Shown: positions 7,937-14,774 of the stretch, piece after piece
Numbering within the stretch: position 1 is the stretch's first letter
Layout of the letters: the number at the start of each line of letters is the position of its first letter
Origin: TWA4 sp051879195
Lineage (GTDB): Bacteria > Bacillota > Clostridia > Lachnospirales > Lachnospiraceae
Direction of reading: 5' to 3'
DNA: 19,815 nt
Assembly: GCA_051879195.1 (NCBI GenBank)
Contig: JBJELO010000035.1
Location: forward strand, 1 to 19,815
Notes under the pieces: model-generated
Seen by the model: the letters and a program-made list of their open reading frames with translations, nothing else
What the model was told of the DNA's origin: nothing
Databases searched by the model: none
Position numbers and translations under genes: made by a program

Positions 7937-8374
7937 CTACCGTACACCGGTACTTCCGAAGCCGCCCCGGTCTTCTCCTTCCAGATGATCCGTCTCCTCA
8001 AAAATCAGAGCAGGCTGATTTTTCATGATACGGAACTGACAGATCCGGTCATTCACATGAATCACGGTATCACGGACCGCCAGCGCCGGAAAGCGCCACT
8101 CATCATTGTCACCACAGTAACTGCCGTCGATTACGCCCATATGATTGGCCTGGATCACGCCGAAATTCTTAAATGTACTGCTCCGCGGAACCACATGCGC
8201 TTCATAGCCTTCCGGCAGCTGCATGGCAACTCCCAGACGTATCAGCCTGAATTCACCCTTTTTCAGTTCCACTTCCTCTGCCGACCGCAGATCGATCCAG
8301 TCCGACTTGCCATCTATATAAGCCAGATGGTCAATGGCATCTGTAAAATATTTGATTCTTATCGTTTCCGACAT
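7937..8374 (-). CDS. dut: dUTP diphosphatase (dUTPase)
   Basis: A 145-residue trimeric-type dUTPase hydrolysing dUTP to dUMP and PPi, which keeps uracil out of DNA and supplies dUMP for thymidylate. The five motifs are present in order: IDLRS (27-31), PRSST (63-67), GVIDGSYCGD (80-89) with Asp83 and Tyr86, ICQFRI (111-116) and the C-terminal P-loop-like DRGGFGSTG (135-143). The start is the ATG beginning MSETIRIKYF, because AAGGAG lies 9 bases upstream; longer in-frame versions would run into nrdG. Motif 1 is shorter than in common dUTPases. It follows nrdG by 38 bases, which groups two dNTP-pool genes. Confidence 0.92.
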   Translation of the reverse strand: MSETIRIKYFTDAIDHLAYIDGKSDWIDLRSAEEVELKKGEFRLIRLGVAMQLPEGYEAHVVPRSSTFKNFGVIQANHMGVIDGSYCGDNDEWRFPALAVRDTVIHVNDRICQFRIMKNQPALIFEETDHLEGEDRGGFGSTGVR

Positions 8375-8412
8375 CTCTATCTGCTCCTTCATCTGTTTGC
8401 CGAAACGGCCCG

Positions 8413-8901
8413 CTAATCCCACAGAACAATGCGGCCGCATGCTCTCGTCTTCTTCACATCGATCACCCGCTGGTTGCTGCTTCCTTTCCAGTGAAGCTGA
8501 TCATCTTTCAAAGCCCTGATAAATTCGCCGTCCACCAGAACATCAATATACTGCATCACCGGCAGATCATCCACTTCATCCCAGGAAAATCCCGTATACA
8601 TCCACAGGGTTTTGTCCGGATATTTCTGTTTCAGTTCCCGGGCAAGATCGGTGATTTCATTTCTGTTTTGGGGATGAAGAGGATCACCCCCGGAAAACGT
8701 CAGTCCGGAAACATAATCTTTTCCCATCTCCGTATCAATTTCCTGTCTGGCCGCTTCGTCAAATTCGATACCTCCCTCAATATCCCACGTAATGGGATTA
8801 TGGCAGCCCTGACACCCGTGTGTACAACCTGCCACCCAGAGCACGACGCGAAGACCGTCACCATTGAGCATATCGTCCTTAGTTATATTATGATATCTCA
8901 T
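8413..8901 (-). CDS. nrdG: Anaerobic ribonucleoside-triphosphate reductase activating protein
   Basis: A 162-residue radical-SAM enzyme that generates the glycyl radical on NrdD. Cys26, Cys30 and Cys33 (CTHGCQGC) hold the 4Fe-4S cluster, and SGGDPL matches the SAM-binding GGE-like motif. The start MRYHNITKDDM is preferred over an upstream in-frame TTG (8937) because GGAAGG sits 9 bases upstream and NrdG proteins normally begin just before this N-G-x-G-x-R segment. It is first in the minus-strand unit behind a clear promoter, and separated from nrdD by dut, the TPR gene and hflX. Confidence 0.95.
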   Translation of the reverse strand: MRYHNITKDDMLNGDGLRVVLWVAGCTHGCQGCHNPITWDIEGGIEFDEAARQEIDTEMGKDYVSGLTFSGGDPLHPQNRNEITDLARELKQKYPDKTLWMYTGFSWDEVDDLPVMQYIDVLVDGEFIRALKDDQLHWKGSSNQRVIDVKKTRACGRIVLWD

Positions 8902-8974
8902 CCCATCATTCCTTCCAAAAATCACTGCCCTTTGCAAATCTCAATAATATCCGCAAAAGTACAGCCGTTCCTAT

Positions 8975-9003
8975 ATTGTAATACACCCTTTCCTGCCAGT
9001 CAA
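8975..9003 (-). promoter_or_regulatory. Promoter of the nrdG-dut-TPR-hflX unit
   Basis: On the minus strand TTGACT (plus 8998-9003) is followed after 17 bases by TACAAT (plus 8975-8980). Each hexamer differs from the sigma-A consensus at one position. It lies about 74 bases upstream of the nrdG start. The bases ACAATATA at the -10 resemble one NrdR half-site, but the other half is absent. Confidence 0.75.
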
Positions 9004-9041
9004 CACCCGAAAAAAACGAACCGGAATAAAAAACAAAGAGA

Positions 9042-9088
9042 AAAAGACAGACACAATGCGGGAAACACCCCCATCATGACTGTCTTTT
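9042..9088. terminator. Terminator downstream of the surface-protein gene
   Basis: AAAAGACAG (9042-9050) pairs with CTGTCTTTT (9080-9088). Inner pairing around GGG and CCC closes the loop. On the minus strand the stem is followed by a T-rich tract, so it can end the transcript of the surface protein gene (stop at 9179) before the nrdG promoter. The interval 9089-9178 is its 3' UTR and contains no other gene. Confidence 0.6.
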
Positions 9089-9178
9089 ATTTTCTGCCTG
9101 TCAGATTTTATCCGGTTTTCATATTTTCACCGCAGCGTTTCGCCGGTTCCGGATCTTTACAGTCCATCTTTATACGAC

Positions 9179-10606
9179 CTATCTTTTTCTGCGCATTCTG
9201 ATGATTACCGCACCACCGCAGATCACTGCAGCTGCCATCAGAAGGATAAAAGGCCATACAGTCCCGCTGTCACCGGTATCAGGGCTGCCGGTCGTTGTTT
9301 TTGCAGTTTCCTGTGCAGAAGAAGCACCGTTTTCTTCACGACTACCACCGGATGATGCCGTATTCCATACTGCCAGCTTATAGCCGGTTACTTTATCCCA
9401 GCCTTTTGTTCCTTCCCGGTAATACAGCGTAAGGTCCTTCGAACATTCATCAAAAGCATCTTCCGCAATCTCCGGTGCATCACCCTGGAAATAAACAGCA
9501 GTCAGATTTTCACAATATGCAAATGCTTCAGCGCCGATGGATTTCACCGAAGCGGGAATCACAACTGTCTTCAAAGTTGAAGACCAGGAAAAAGCATCTG
9601 CCGGAATATCAGTTACGCCATCTTTTATAACAACTTTACTGATATTGTCAATATAGTCATCCCATTCGTAAAAAGGCAGCTTCATTCCGTCAAACTCTTC
9701 GTATGAGGGAACAATCGGGCCGCTGCCGCTGATTGTCAGAGTTCCGTCGGTATCCAGCGTCCAGCTGATGTTGTCACCCTGATTACCGGAAACCGGTTCT
9801 TCGAGATTTATGTCGTCGCCCGAAGCAATATCGCCCCACAGAAGCTCCATCAGGATTTCCATCTGTTCTGCCAGCTCTTCATCTTCAGCAAGTGCTTCAG
9901 ACAGCCTGATGATCTCCGGGTCATTGAAAATCCTCTCCAGCATGGCAAGCGCTTCGTCATCGGACATGGACTCCAGTTTTTCGGATATCTCTTCTGCTGT
10001 CATCCCCGGAAATTCAGCTTCCAGCTTTTTCTGCAGAGCTTCCATGTATGCTCTCATACCGGGATTACTCATCACCTTTTCGAAACTTTCTGCTGCTTCA
10101 TCACCATATTCTTCACGGATGGATTCGACCATCTCCGCAATTACTGCATCCAGATCAGCATCGCTGTCCTCTCCTGAAACAGTTTCTTCCGGTGTGGATT
10201 CTTCAGCAGAAGATTCCTCCGTGCTTTCTTCGGGCTGACTCCCGGAAGAAGACTCTTCTGAAGATTCAGATGAATCATCTTCTGAAATCTCCGCATCATC
10301 AGATACGGGATCAGTGCTTTCTTCTTCAACCGGTACTTCTCCGTTTTCCGGCTCCTGCGTCGGTTCCTCTTCCTCCTGCACCGGTTCCTCTTCTTCGGAA
10401 ACAGTCAGATCTGCAGCACCAGGATCTGCCGCATCAGATACATCGGTATTGTCTGCCTCTGCGGATACCGTCACGTCCGGATCCGATACAGGTTCAGTAT
10501 CAGACTGCTCACCTTCCGCAAATGCTGTCATCGCTGCTGTAAAACATAATACAAAAATCAGCAGAACCGATAGAAAATTTCTGAATAACTTTCGATGTTT
10601 CTTCAT
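9179..10606 (-). CDS. Cell-wall-anchored, BspA-type leucine-rich-repeat surface protein
   Basis: A 475-residue secreted protein. A signal peptide spans about 1-30 (MKKHRKLF..., cleavage likely after AFA). Residues 31-150 are very acidic and rich in Ser, Glu, Asp and Pro. A helical region (about 155-275) matches nothing I recognise. Residues about 280-415 form a BspA-type (LRR_5) domain, with the recognisable lines LKTVVIPASVKSIGAEAFAYC and LTAVYFQGDAPEIAEDAF. The end has SPDTG (441-445), a hydrophobic span (about 451-470) and RMRRKR. This is a sortase-type sorting signal in its clostridial (S/N)PxTG form. AAAGGAGGA precedes the ATG. It probably displays the LRR domain on the cell surface; ligand unknown. 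No sortase gene is in the window. It is divergent from the response regulator. Confidence 0.87.
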   Translation of the reverse strand: MKKHRKLFRNFLSVLLIFVLCFTAAMTAFAEGEQSDTEPVSDPDVTVSAEADNTDVSDAADPGAADLTVSEEEEPVQEEEEPTQEPENGEVPVEEESTDPVSDDAEISEDDSSESSEESSSGSQPEESTEESSAEESTPEETVSGEDSDADLDAVIAEMVESIREEYGDEAAESFEKVMSNPGMRAYMEALQKKLEAEFPGMTAEEISEKLESMSDDEALAMLERIFNDPEIIRLSEALAEDEELAEQMEILMELLWGDIASGDDINLEEPVSGNQGDNISWTLDTDGTLTISGSGPIVPSYEEFDGMKLPFYEWDDYIDNISKVVIKDGVTDIPADAFSWSSTLKTVVIPASVKSIGAEAFAYCENLTAVYFQGDAPEIAEDAFDECSKDLTLYYREGTKGWDKVTGYKLAVWNTASSGGSREENGASSAQETAKTTTGSPDTGDSGTVWPFILLMAAAVICGGAVIIRMRRKR

Positions 10607-10776
10607 ATAATAATCCTCCTTTCAGAAATCGGTTTTTCTTAATAATAGCATTTAACTGCATTTGCGTCCATATTCCGAAAAAAATATTAATATATTTTTA
10701 AGATTTTTCTCCTGTTCTTCGAAAACATTTTATTTTTCGCCATTTCTCTTCATTTTCTCTTCTTCTTCATTTAACA

Positions 10777-10790
10777 ACTTGGAAACAAGT
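10777..10790. promoter_or_regulatory. Palindrome over the -35/spacer of the response-regulator promoter
   Basis: ACTTGGAAACAAGT is a 5-bp perfect inverted repeat (ACTTG, GAAA, CAAGT). It ends six bases before the -10 TATAAT, in the position of an operator. No known regulator is assigned. The gap 10607-10890 otherwise holds only AT-rich DNA and the leader of the regulator gene. No strong promoter for the divergent surface protein was recognised. Confidence 0.4.
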
Positions 10791-10793
10791 GTA

Positions 10794-10802
10794 TGTTATA
10801 AT
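10794..10802 (+). promoter_or_regulatory. Extended -10 promoter of the two-component operon
   Basis: TGTTATAAT is a TGn-TATAAT extended -10 element, perfect in both parts. The -35 position (ACAACT, 17-base spacing) is weak, as is usual for extended -10 promoters. The predicted start near 10809 gives a leader of about 80 bases. Confidence 0.65.
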
Positions 10803-10820
10803 GTTATTGATATATTTTGT

Positions 10821-10836
10821 CCGGAACTGTTTCCGG
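10821..10836 (+). other. Small hairpin in the leader of the two-component operon
   Basis: CCGGAA, CTGT, TTCCGG is a perfect 6-bp inverted repeat with a 4-base loop, in the 5' leader of the response-regulator mRNA. CTGTTTT follows, which is a poor U-tract. It could be an operator, an RNA stability element or a weak pause site. Confidence 0.4.
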
Positions 10837-10890
10837 CTGTTTTGAAGTATTGAACCTGTGTAATTGTTATTGATAAGGAAGTATACTGCC

Positions 10891-11541
10891 ATGGACATAT
10901 TGATTGTTGAAGATGAACCTGCCATTAACCATCTGATCTGCGTAAACCTGCAGGATGAAGGATATTCCTGCACCTGCACATTTGATGGCCATGATGCTGC
11001 CGGTCTGATTGAGAAAAAACGCTATGATCTGATCCTGCTGGATATCATGCTGCCGGGGATCAACGGTTATGAACTGATGGACTATATACGTCCCACCGGC
11101 GTTCCGGTCATTTTTATCACGGCCCGTACCGGCCTGAATGACCGGATCAAAGGCCTGAAGCTGGGTGCTGACGACTATATTGTAAAGCCGTTTCAGATCG
11201 GAGAGCTGCTGGCCCGGGTGGAAGCCGTGCTGAGGCGGTTCGGAAAAAATGAAAAAAAACTGGAACTGTACGGTGTCACCATTGATCTGGAATCCCGTGA
11301 AGTCCGGAAAGACGGAAATCCGGTGGAACTGACCGTTAAGGAATTCGACCTGCTGATTCAGCTGATCCGCAATAAAAATGTAGCACTTCAGCGGAGGAGA
11401 CTTTATGAACTGGTCTGGAAAGAAGAATTCACCGGAGAAACCCGCACGCTGGACACCCATATCCAGCGTCTGCGCAAAAAACTGGGTTGGGAGGATCACA
11501 TCAAGACCGTTTTCCGCATCGGCTACCGCCTGGAGGTATAG
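10891..11541 (+). CDS. OmpR/PhoB-family response regulator
   Basis: A 216-residue regulator. The receiver domain (about 1-115) has the acidic pocket Glu7-Asp8, phospho-acceptor Asp51 (LILLDIMLPG), Thr77 and Lys99 (VKPF). The winged-helix DNA-binding domain (about 125-216) ends with TLDTHIQRLRKKL and FRIGYRLEV. The start MDILIVEDEP is chosen because AAGGAAG lies 9 bases upstream; an in-frame TTG at 10864 has no such site. The stop is 3 bases before the kinase start, so the pair is one operon. Target genes are unknown; the surface protein and the amidase/deacetylase pair are neighbours and therefore candidates. Confidence 0.95.
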   Translation: MDILIVEDEPAINHLICVNLQDEGYSCTCTFDGHDAAGLIEKKRYDLILLDIMLPGINGYELMDYIRPTGVPVIFITARTGLNDRIKGLKLGADDYIVKPFQIGELLARVEAVLRRFGKNEKKLELYGVTIDLESREVRKDGNPVELTVKEFDLLIQLIRNKNVALQRRRLYELVWKEEFTGETRTLDTHIQRLRKKLGWEDHIKTVFRIGYRLEV

Positions 11542-11544
11542 CGT

Positions 11545-13005
11545 TTGAAATTCTTTTCCAAGATTTTTATCACCGTTACTCTGATTCTGTGCGTCTCCCT
11601 TTCCCTGTCAGGCTATTTTCTGATTTCCCTGTCCTTCAAAAACGGAATTGAACAGGAAAAAACACAGGCCCTGGAGCAGTACAAAATCACCCGGTTCGCG
11701 CTGCAGTCCGGTCTTGTCTCCATCAAAAACAACCAGCTGATCAGTGAAAATTCCGCCTCCAGCCTGATGCCGGAATCTATCCTGTCCCATTCTGACAGCA
11801 GTATGCTGGCGGTATTTTCTGACAAAAAAGAAGCGGTTTATTGCGAATATCCTGAAGATTACGATTTTTCCATTCTGCAGTCAGCTGATCCGCAGAAGCT
11901 CATATTTGAAATCCAGCCTGTGAACGGCAGCAGTTTTCTCACAGTAGCAGGATGTTTCTCTCTGAATAACGAAACTTTTTATCTGCTGTACGGCAGAGAT
12001 CTCTGTACAGTCCTGCAGCAGCGTGAACAGATGGAACACAGTTTCAAGGTAATCTACTGCATTGTATGCACACTGAGCGTACTGGCCCTGCTGATTTTTT
12101 CCCTGCTTTTTGTCCGTCCTCTGAAACAGCTGACCCGGTTTGCCGCTCAGATAGCAGAAGGAGACTACAGCCGGCGCGTGTCTATCCATACCCGGGATGA
12201 ACTGGGTGAGCTGGCCGATACCTGCAACAATATGGCCGATGCCATTCAGAAAAGCATCGATACACTGACTCAGACGGCCATCCAGAAAGAAGATTTTGTG
12301 GCAAATTTTGCCCATGAACTGAAAACTCCCCTGACTTCGGTCATTGGGTATGCGGATATGATCTATCAGAAAGACCTGACCCGGGAAGAAATCCACAATG
12401 CTGCCTGGTACATTCTCGATGAAGGAATGCGGCTGGAGGAACTGTCGCGAAAGCTGATGGATCTTATTGCATTAAACCACCAGAATTTCGTGCTGGAAGA
12501 ACTGTCCGCAGGGGAGCTTCTTGACAATCTCTGTGAAACCCTGCGTCCGGTATGCGAAAACAGGCAGGTCACTCTTCAGTGCGAAACTGATGATGCCTAC
12601 ATCCATGTGGAATATGATCTGTTCAAAACGCTTCTTCTGAACCTGGTGGACAATGCCATTAAAGCCGGTGCATCAGCCATCTGCCTGACCGGAAGAACGG
12701 ATGACGGCCATTATACCATCGCCGTTTCCGATAACGGCTGCGGAATTCCCGGTGAGGAAATCGACCGGATCACGGAAGCATTCTACATGGTGGATAAATC
12801 CCGTTCCCGCAAACAGCACGGTGCAGGCATCGGTCTGGCACTGGTATCACGTATCTGTGAACTGCACCGGGCAAAGCTGAAATTTGAAAGTGAACCGGGC
12901 AAAGGTACCACTGCTTCCGTCATCCTGCCATTTTCAGCAGACTGCTGTGTTCAGAATGATACAAACGAAAAACCTCCGAAGAGGAGTGAAATAAAGGAAT
13001 GCTGA
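11545..13005 (+). CDS. HAMP-domain sensor histidine kinase
   Basis: A 486-residue membrane kinase starting with TTG, with GGAGG 8 bases upstream inside the regulator's last codons. It has a transmembrane segment at about 7-29, an extracytoplasmic sensor region of about 135 residues with no recognised fold, and a second span at about 168-190. HAMP follows (about 191-240, DELGELADTCNNMADAI). The phospho-acceptor is His257 in NFAHELKTPL. The ATPase domain has the N box with Asn365 and Asn369, the G1 box SDNGCGIP (Asp395) and the G2 box GAGIGLAL. All catalytic motifs are intact. Its last 7 bases overlap the next gene, which suggests a functional third partner. The signal is unknown. Confidence 0.95.
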   Translation: MKFFSKIFITVTLILCVSLSLSGYFLISLSFKNGIEQEKTQALEQYKITRFALQSGLVSIKNNQLISENSASSLMPESILSHSDSSMLAVFSDKKEAVYCEYPEDYDFSILQSADPQKLIFEIQPVNGSSFLTVAGCFSLNNETFYLLYGRDLCTVLQQREQMEHSFKVIYCIVCTLSVLALLIFSLLFVRPLKQLTRFAAQIAEGDYSRRVSIHTRDELGELADTCNNMADAIQKSIDTLTQTAIQKEDFVANFAHELKTPLTSVIGYADMIYQKDLTREEIHNAAWYILDEGMRLEELSRKLMDLIALNHQNFVLEELSAGELLDNLCETLRPVCENRQVTLQCETDDAYIHVEYDLFKTLLLNLVDNAIKAGASAICLTGRTDDGHYTIAVSDNGCGIPGEEIDRITEAFYMVDKSRSRKQHGAGIGLALVSRICELHRAKLKFESEPGKGTTASVILPFSADCCVQNDTNEKPPKRSEIKEC

Positions 13006-13862
13006 AAATTATGAAAAAATATATTTTCCTGTTTCCTGTACTTTTTTTTACCGTATTTTTTGCCGTCGGCGGGCTTTTGCTGCCCGGATTTCTCATGGAC
13101 AGACAGCAGCGTTCCCTTTCTGAAAAGACAGAAACCATGATTCTGCCTGTCATATCCGACTTTCCCGACAGCAGAGGATTTCGTAAATTTTCAACAGAAA
13201 AACTGCTTCAGGTAGCCTCCAGTTACAGTTTTGAAAGCAGCGGTATGGATTACTGGCTCACCTACATGCCCGAGGAAGGACAGCTGACAACGGCAGAGCT
13301 TCTTCAGGTAGCGCACCAGCAGATTGACCGGTTTTGTGAACTTGAAATTCTTCCTGAACAGTTTTCCAGTGAAAACTACACCTACGAAGGCCTGGAGCAC
13401 GGAATTCCCTGGTCGGCAGATAAAGAGGAAACAGACGGTTCCGACATTCAGAACTCAGACTACAGCGGATGGGTGGTCTCCGGCGGCAATTCCGGCCTGT
13501 CTGTCACCGCCTGTGTCAACTCGGTCAGCGGCCAGATTCTGTATCTGAATGCCTCCTGGAATTACACAGACAGTTCCTCCCGACCCAAAGCAAAATCCGA
13601 TATTCTAAAACGATATCTAAAATACCTGGAGCTGGATCAGGAGCCGGTTTCCCTGCAGGAAGGGGAAGAGTATACAGCCTGTGTTTTCGACCGTTATGAC
13701 AATTACATATTAAATATCATGCTGTTTTCCAGTACTTCTCTGATTCCCGAAGAAGATGATCCGGAGCATGAAGCGGAAATCTCAGGCCACTGCTCACTCT
13801 CCATATCCATTCTCAACAGAAATGCCGGATTTGAAACAGAAAGCAAAATCGAATCACCGTAG
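12999..13862 (+). CDS. Membrane-anchored extracytoplasmic protein encoded with the two-component system
   Basis: A 287-residue protein of unrecognised family. The N-terminus MLKIMKKY plus a hydrophobic stretch (about 8-31) predicts a single anchor, or an uncleaved signal peptide, with the remainder outside. There is no lipobox Cys. The external part contains SGLSVTACVNSVSGQILYLNASW, whose strand-turn-strand look vaguely recalls PepSY-like folds; this is only a resemblance. The gene overlaps the kinase by 7 bases, with GAGGAG 12 bases upstream of the ATG; a second in-frame ATG at 13011 is possible. Position suggests an accessory sensor or modulator of the kinase. No terminator was seen in 13863-13922. 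Confidence 0.8.
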   Translation: MLKIMKKYIFLFPVLFFTVFFAVGGLLLPGFLMDRQQRSLSEKTETMILPVISDFPDSRGFRKFSTEKLLQVASSYSFESSGMDYWLTYMPEEGQLTTAELLQVAHQQIDRFCELEILPEQFSSENYTYEGLEHGIPWSADKEETDGSDIQNSDYSGWVVSGGNSGLSVTACVNSVSGQILYLNASWNYTDSSSRPKAKSDILKRYLKYLELDQEPVSLQEGEEYTACVFDRYDNYILNIMLFSSTSLIPEEDDPEHEAEISGHCSLSISILNRNAGFETESKIESP

Positions 13863-13922
13863 CTGCTGTTTTACAACCCTGAAACATTCTGCAGACATTG
13901 GCGAAACATCTCTCTGTTAAAC

Positions 13923-13950
13923 TTGACTGTAATCAATTCTTTTAGACAAT
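13923..13950 (+). promoter_or_regulatory. Possible promoter of the amidase-deacetylase pair
   Basis: TTGACT (13923-13928) is followed after 16 bases by GACAAT (13945-13950), a good -35 with a mediocre -10. It is 25 bases upstream of the amidase ATG. It would allow the two wall genes to be transcribed separately from the two-component operon. Confidence 0.45.
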
Positions 13951-13975
13951 TACACATTTTTAACGGAGGTTGCAA

Positions 13976-14725
13976 ATGAAAAAACCGCTCAAACTGCTTC
14001 TTTTATGTACTGCTTTCTGCCTTGCTGTCTGCATTCTGTTCCGGCAGATTTCCGGAAAAAGCATCTGTTTATCCGATATAAAAACAGATATAAAAACGGA
14101 AAATACAAAATTATCCAAAACGGATTCCGGAAAAATCAATCCGGTTTCTGCGGATGAGGATTACCGGCCTCTTGCCGGTACGACTGTTATCCTGGATCCC
14201 GGTCACGGTGGAAATGACCCCGGAATGGTTCTGAATGATATTTATGAGAAAGATATCAATCTGCAGATCTCGGAAAAGCTGCAGGAATTTCTCACAGAGC
14301 TGGGATGTACCGTTCTTACCACCAGAAAAGACGACTCTCCTGTCAGTCTGGAAGACCGGGTACAGCTGGCCGAAGAGCAGGAAGCTGACCTGTTCATCAG
14401 CATTCATCTGAATGCCGTTGACGAAGATTCTGTCTCCAGCGGCATCGAATCCTACTATAACGACGTTTCCTGCCCCGGAAGCCGCCAGCTGGCAGAGGCC
14501 GTTCAGGCCGCAGTCGTGAATGAAACCGGTGCAAGAGACCGCGGTGCAAGAGGAGACAGCGGCCTTTATGTGGTACGAAAAACAAAAATTCCTTCCTGCC
14601 TGATCGAAGCCGGTTTTCTGACATCCGATGCGGAACGTCCGCTGCTTCTGTCTGACAGCTACCAGACCAGAATTGCCGAAGGAATTACAAAAGGAATCCT
14701 GCAATATCTGTCGCCTGACAAATGA
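13976..14725 (+). CDS. N-acetylmuramoyl-L-alanine amidase (Amidase_3)
   Basis: A 249-residue zinc amidase cutting the lactyl-Ala bond between glycan and stem peptide of peptidoglycan. A membrane anchor or signal segment covers about 5-22. A Lys/Asp/Thr-rich linker follows, with a short duplication DIKTDIKTE. The catalytic domain (about 68-245) shows the four expected residues: His77 (LDPGHGG), Glu91 (YEKDINL), His144 (SIHLNA) and Glu211 (LIEAGFLT). There is no SPOR, SH3 or other wall-binding domain. The ATG is chosen because GGAGG lies 6 bases upstream. A PdaA-like deacetylase follows after 49 bases without a terminator, so the two are probably co-transcribed. It is similar in architecture to CwlD, the sporulation amidase that acts with PdaA, but could also be a vegetative enzyme. 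Confidence 0.93.
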   Translation: MKKPLKLLLLCTAFCLAVCILFRQISGKSICLSDIKTDIKTENTKLSKTDSGKINPVSADEDYRPLAGTTVILDPGHGGNDPGMVLNDIYEKDINLQISEKLQEFLTELGCTVLTTRKDDSPVSLEDRVQLAEEQEADLFISIHLNAVDEDSVSSGIESYYNDVSCPGSRQLAEAVQAAVVNETGARDRGARGDSGLYVVRKTKIPSCLIEAGFLTSDAERPLLLSDSYQTRIAEGITKGILQYLSPDK

Positions 14726-14774
14726 AAAACGTAAATTAACGTGAATCTACATAATTTATGAAAGGAACTGATCT

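Noticed and set aside
8902..8937. Upstream TTG start for nrdG
   Set aside because: No ribosome site at proper distance, and the extra 12 residues are not expected for NrdG; the ATG at 8901 has GGAAGG upstream.
10172..10400. Possible tandem DNA repeat or CRISPR-like array in the surface-protein gene
   Set aside because: The apparent repetition comes from Glu/Ser/Asp codon bias in an acidic low-complexity region; there are no regular repeat-spacer units.
13863..13922. Terminator after the third gene of the two-component operon
   Set aside because: No stable stem followed by a T-run could be found, so read-through into the amidase gene remains possible.
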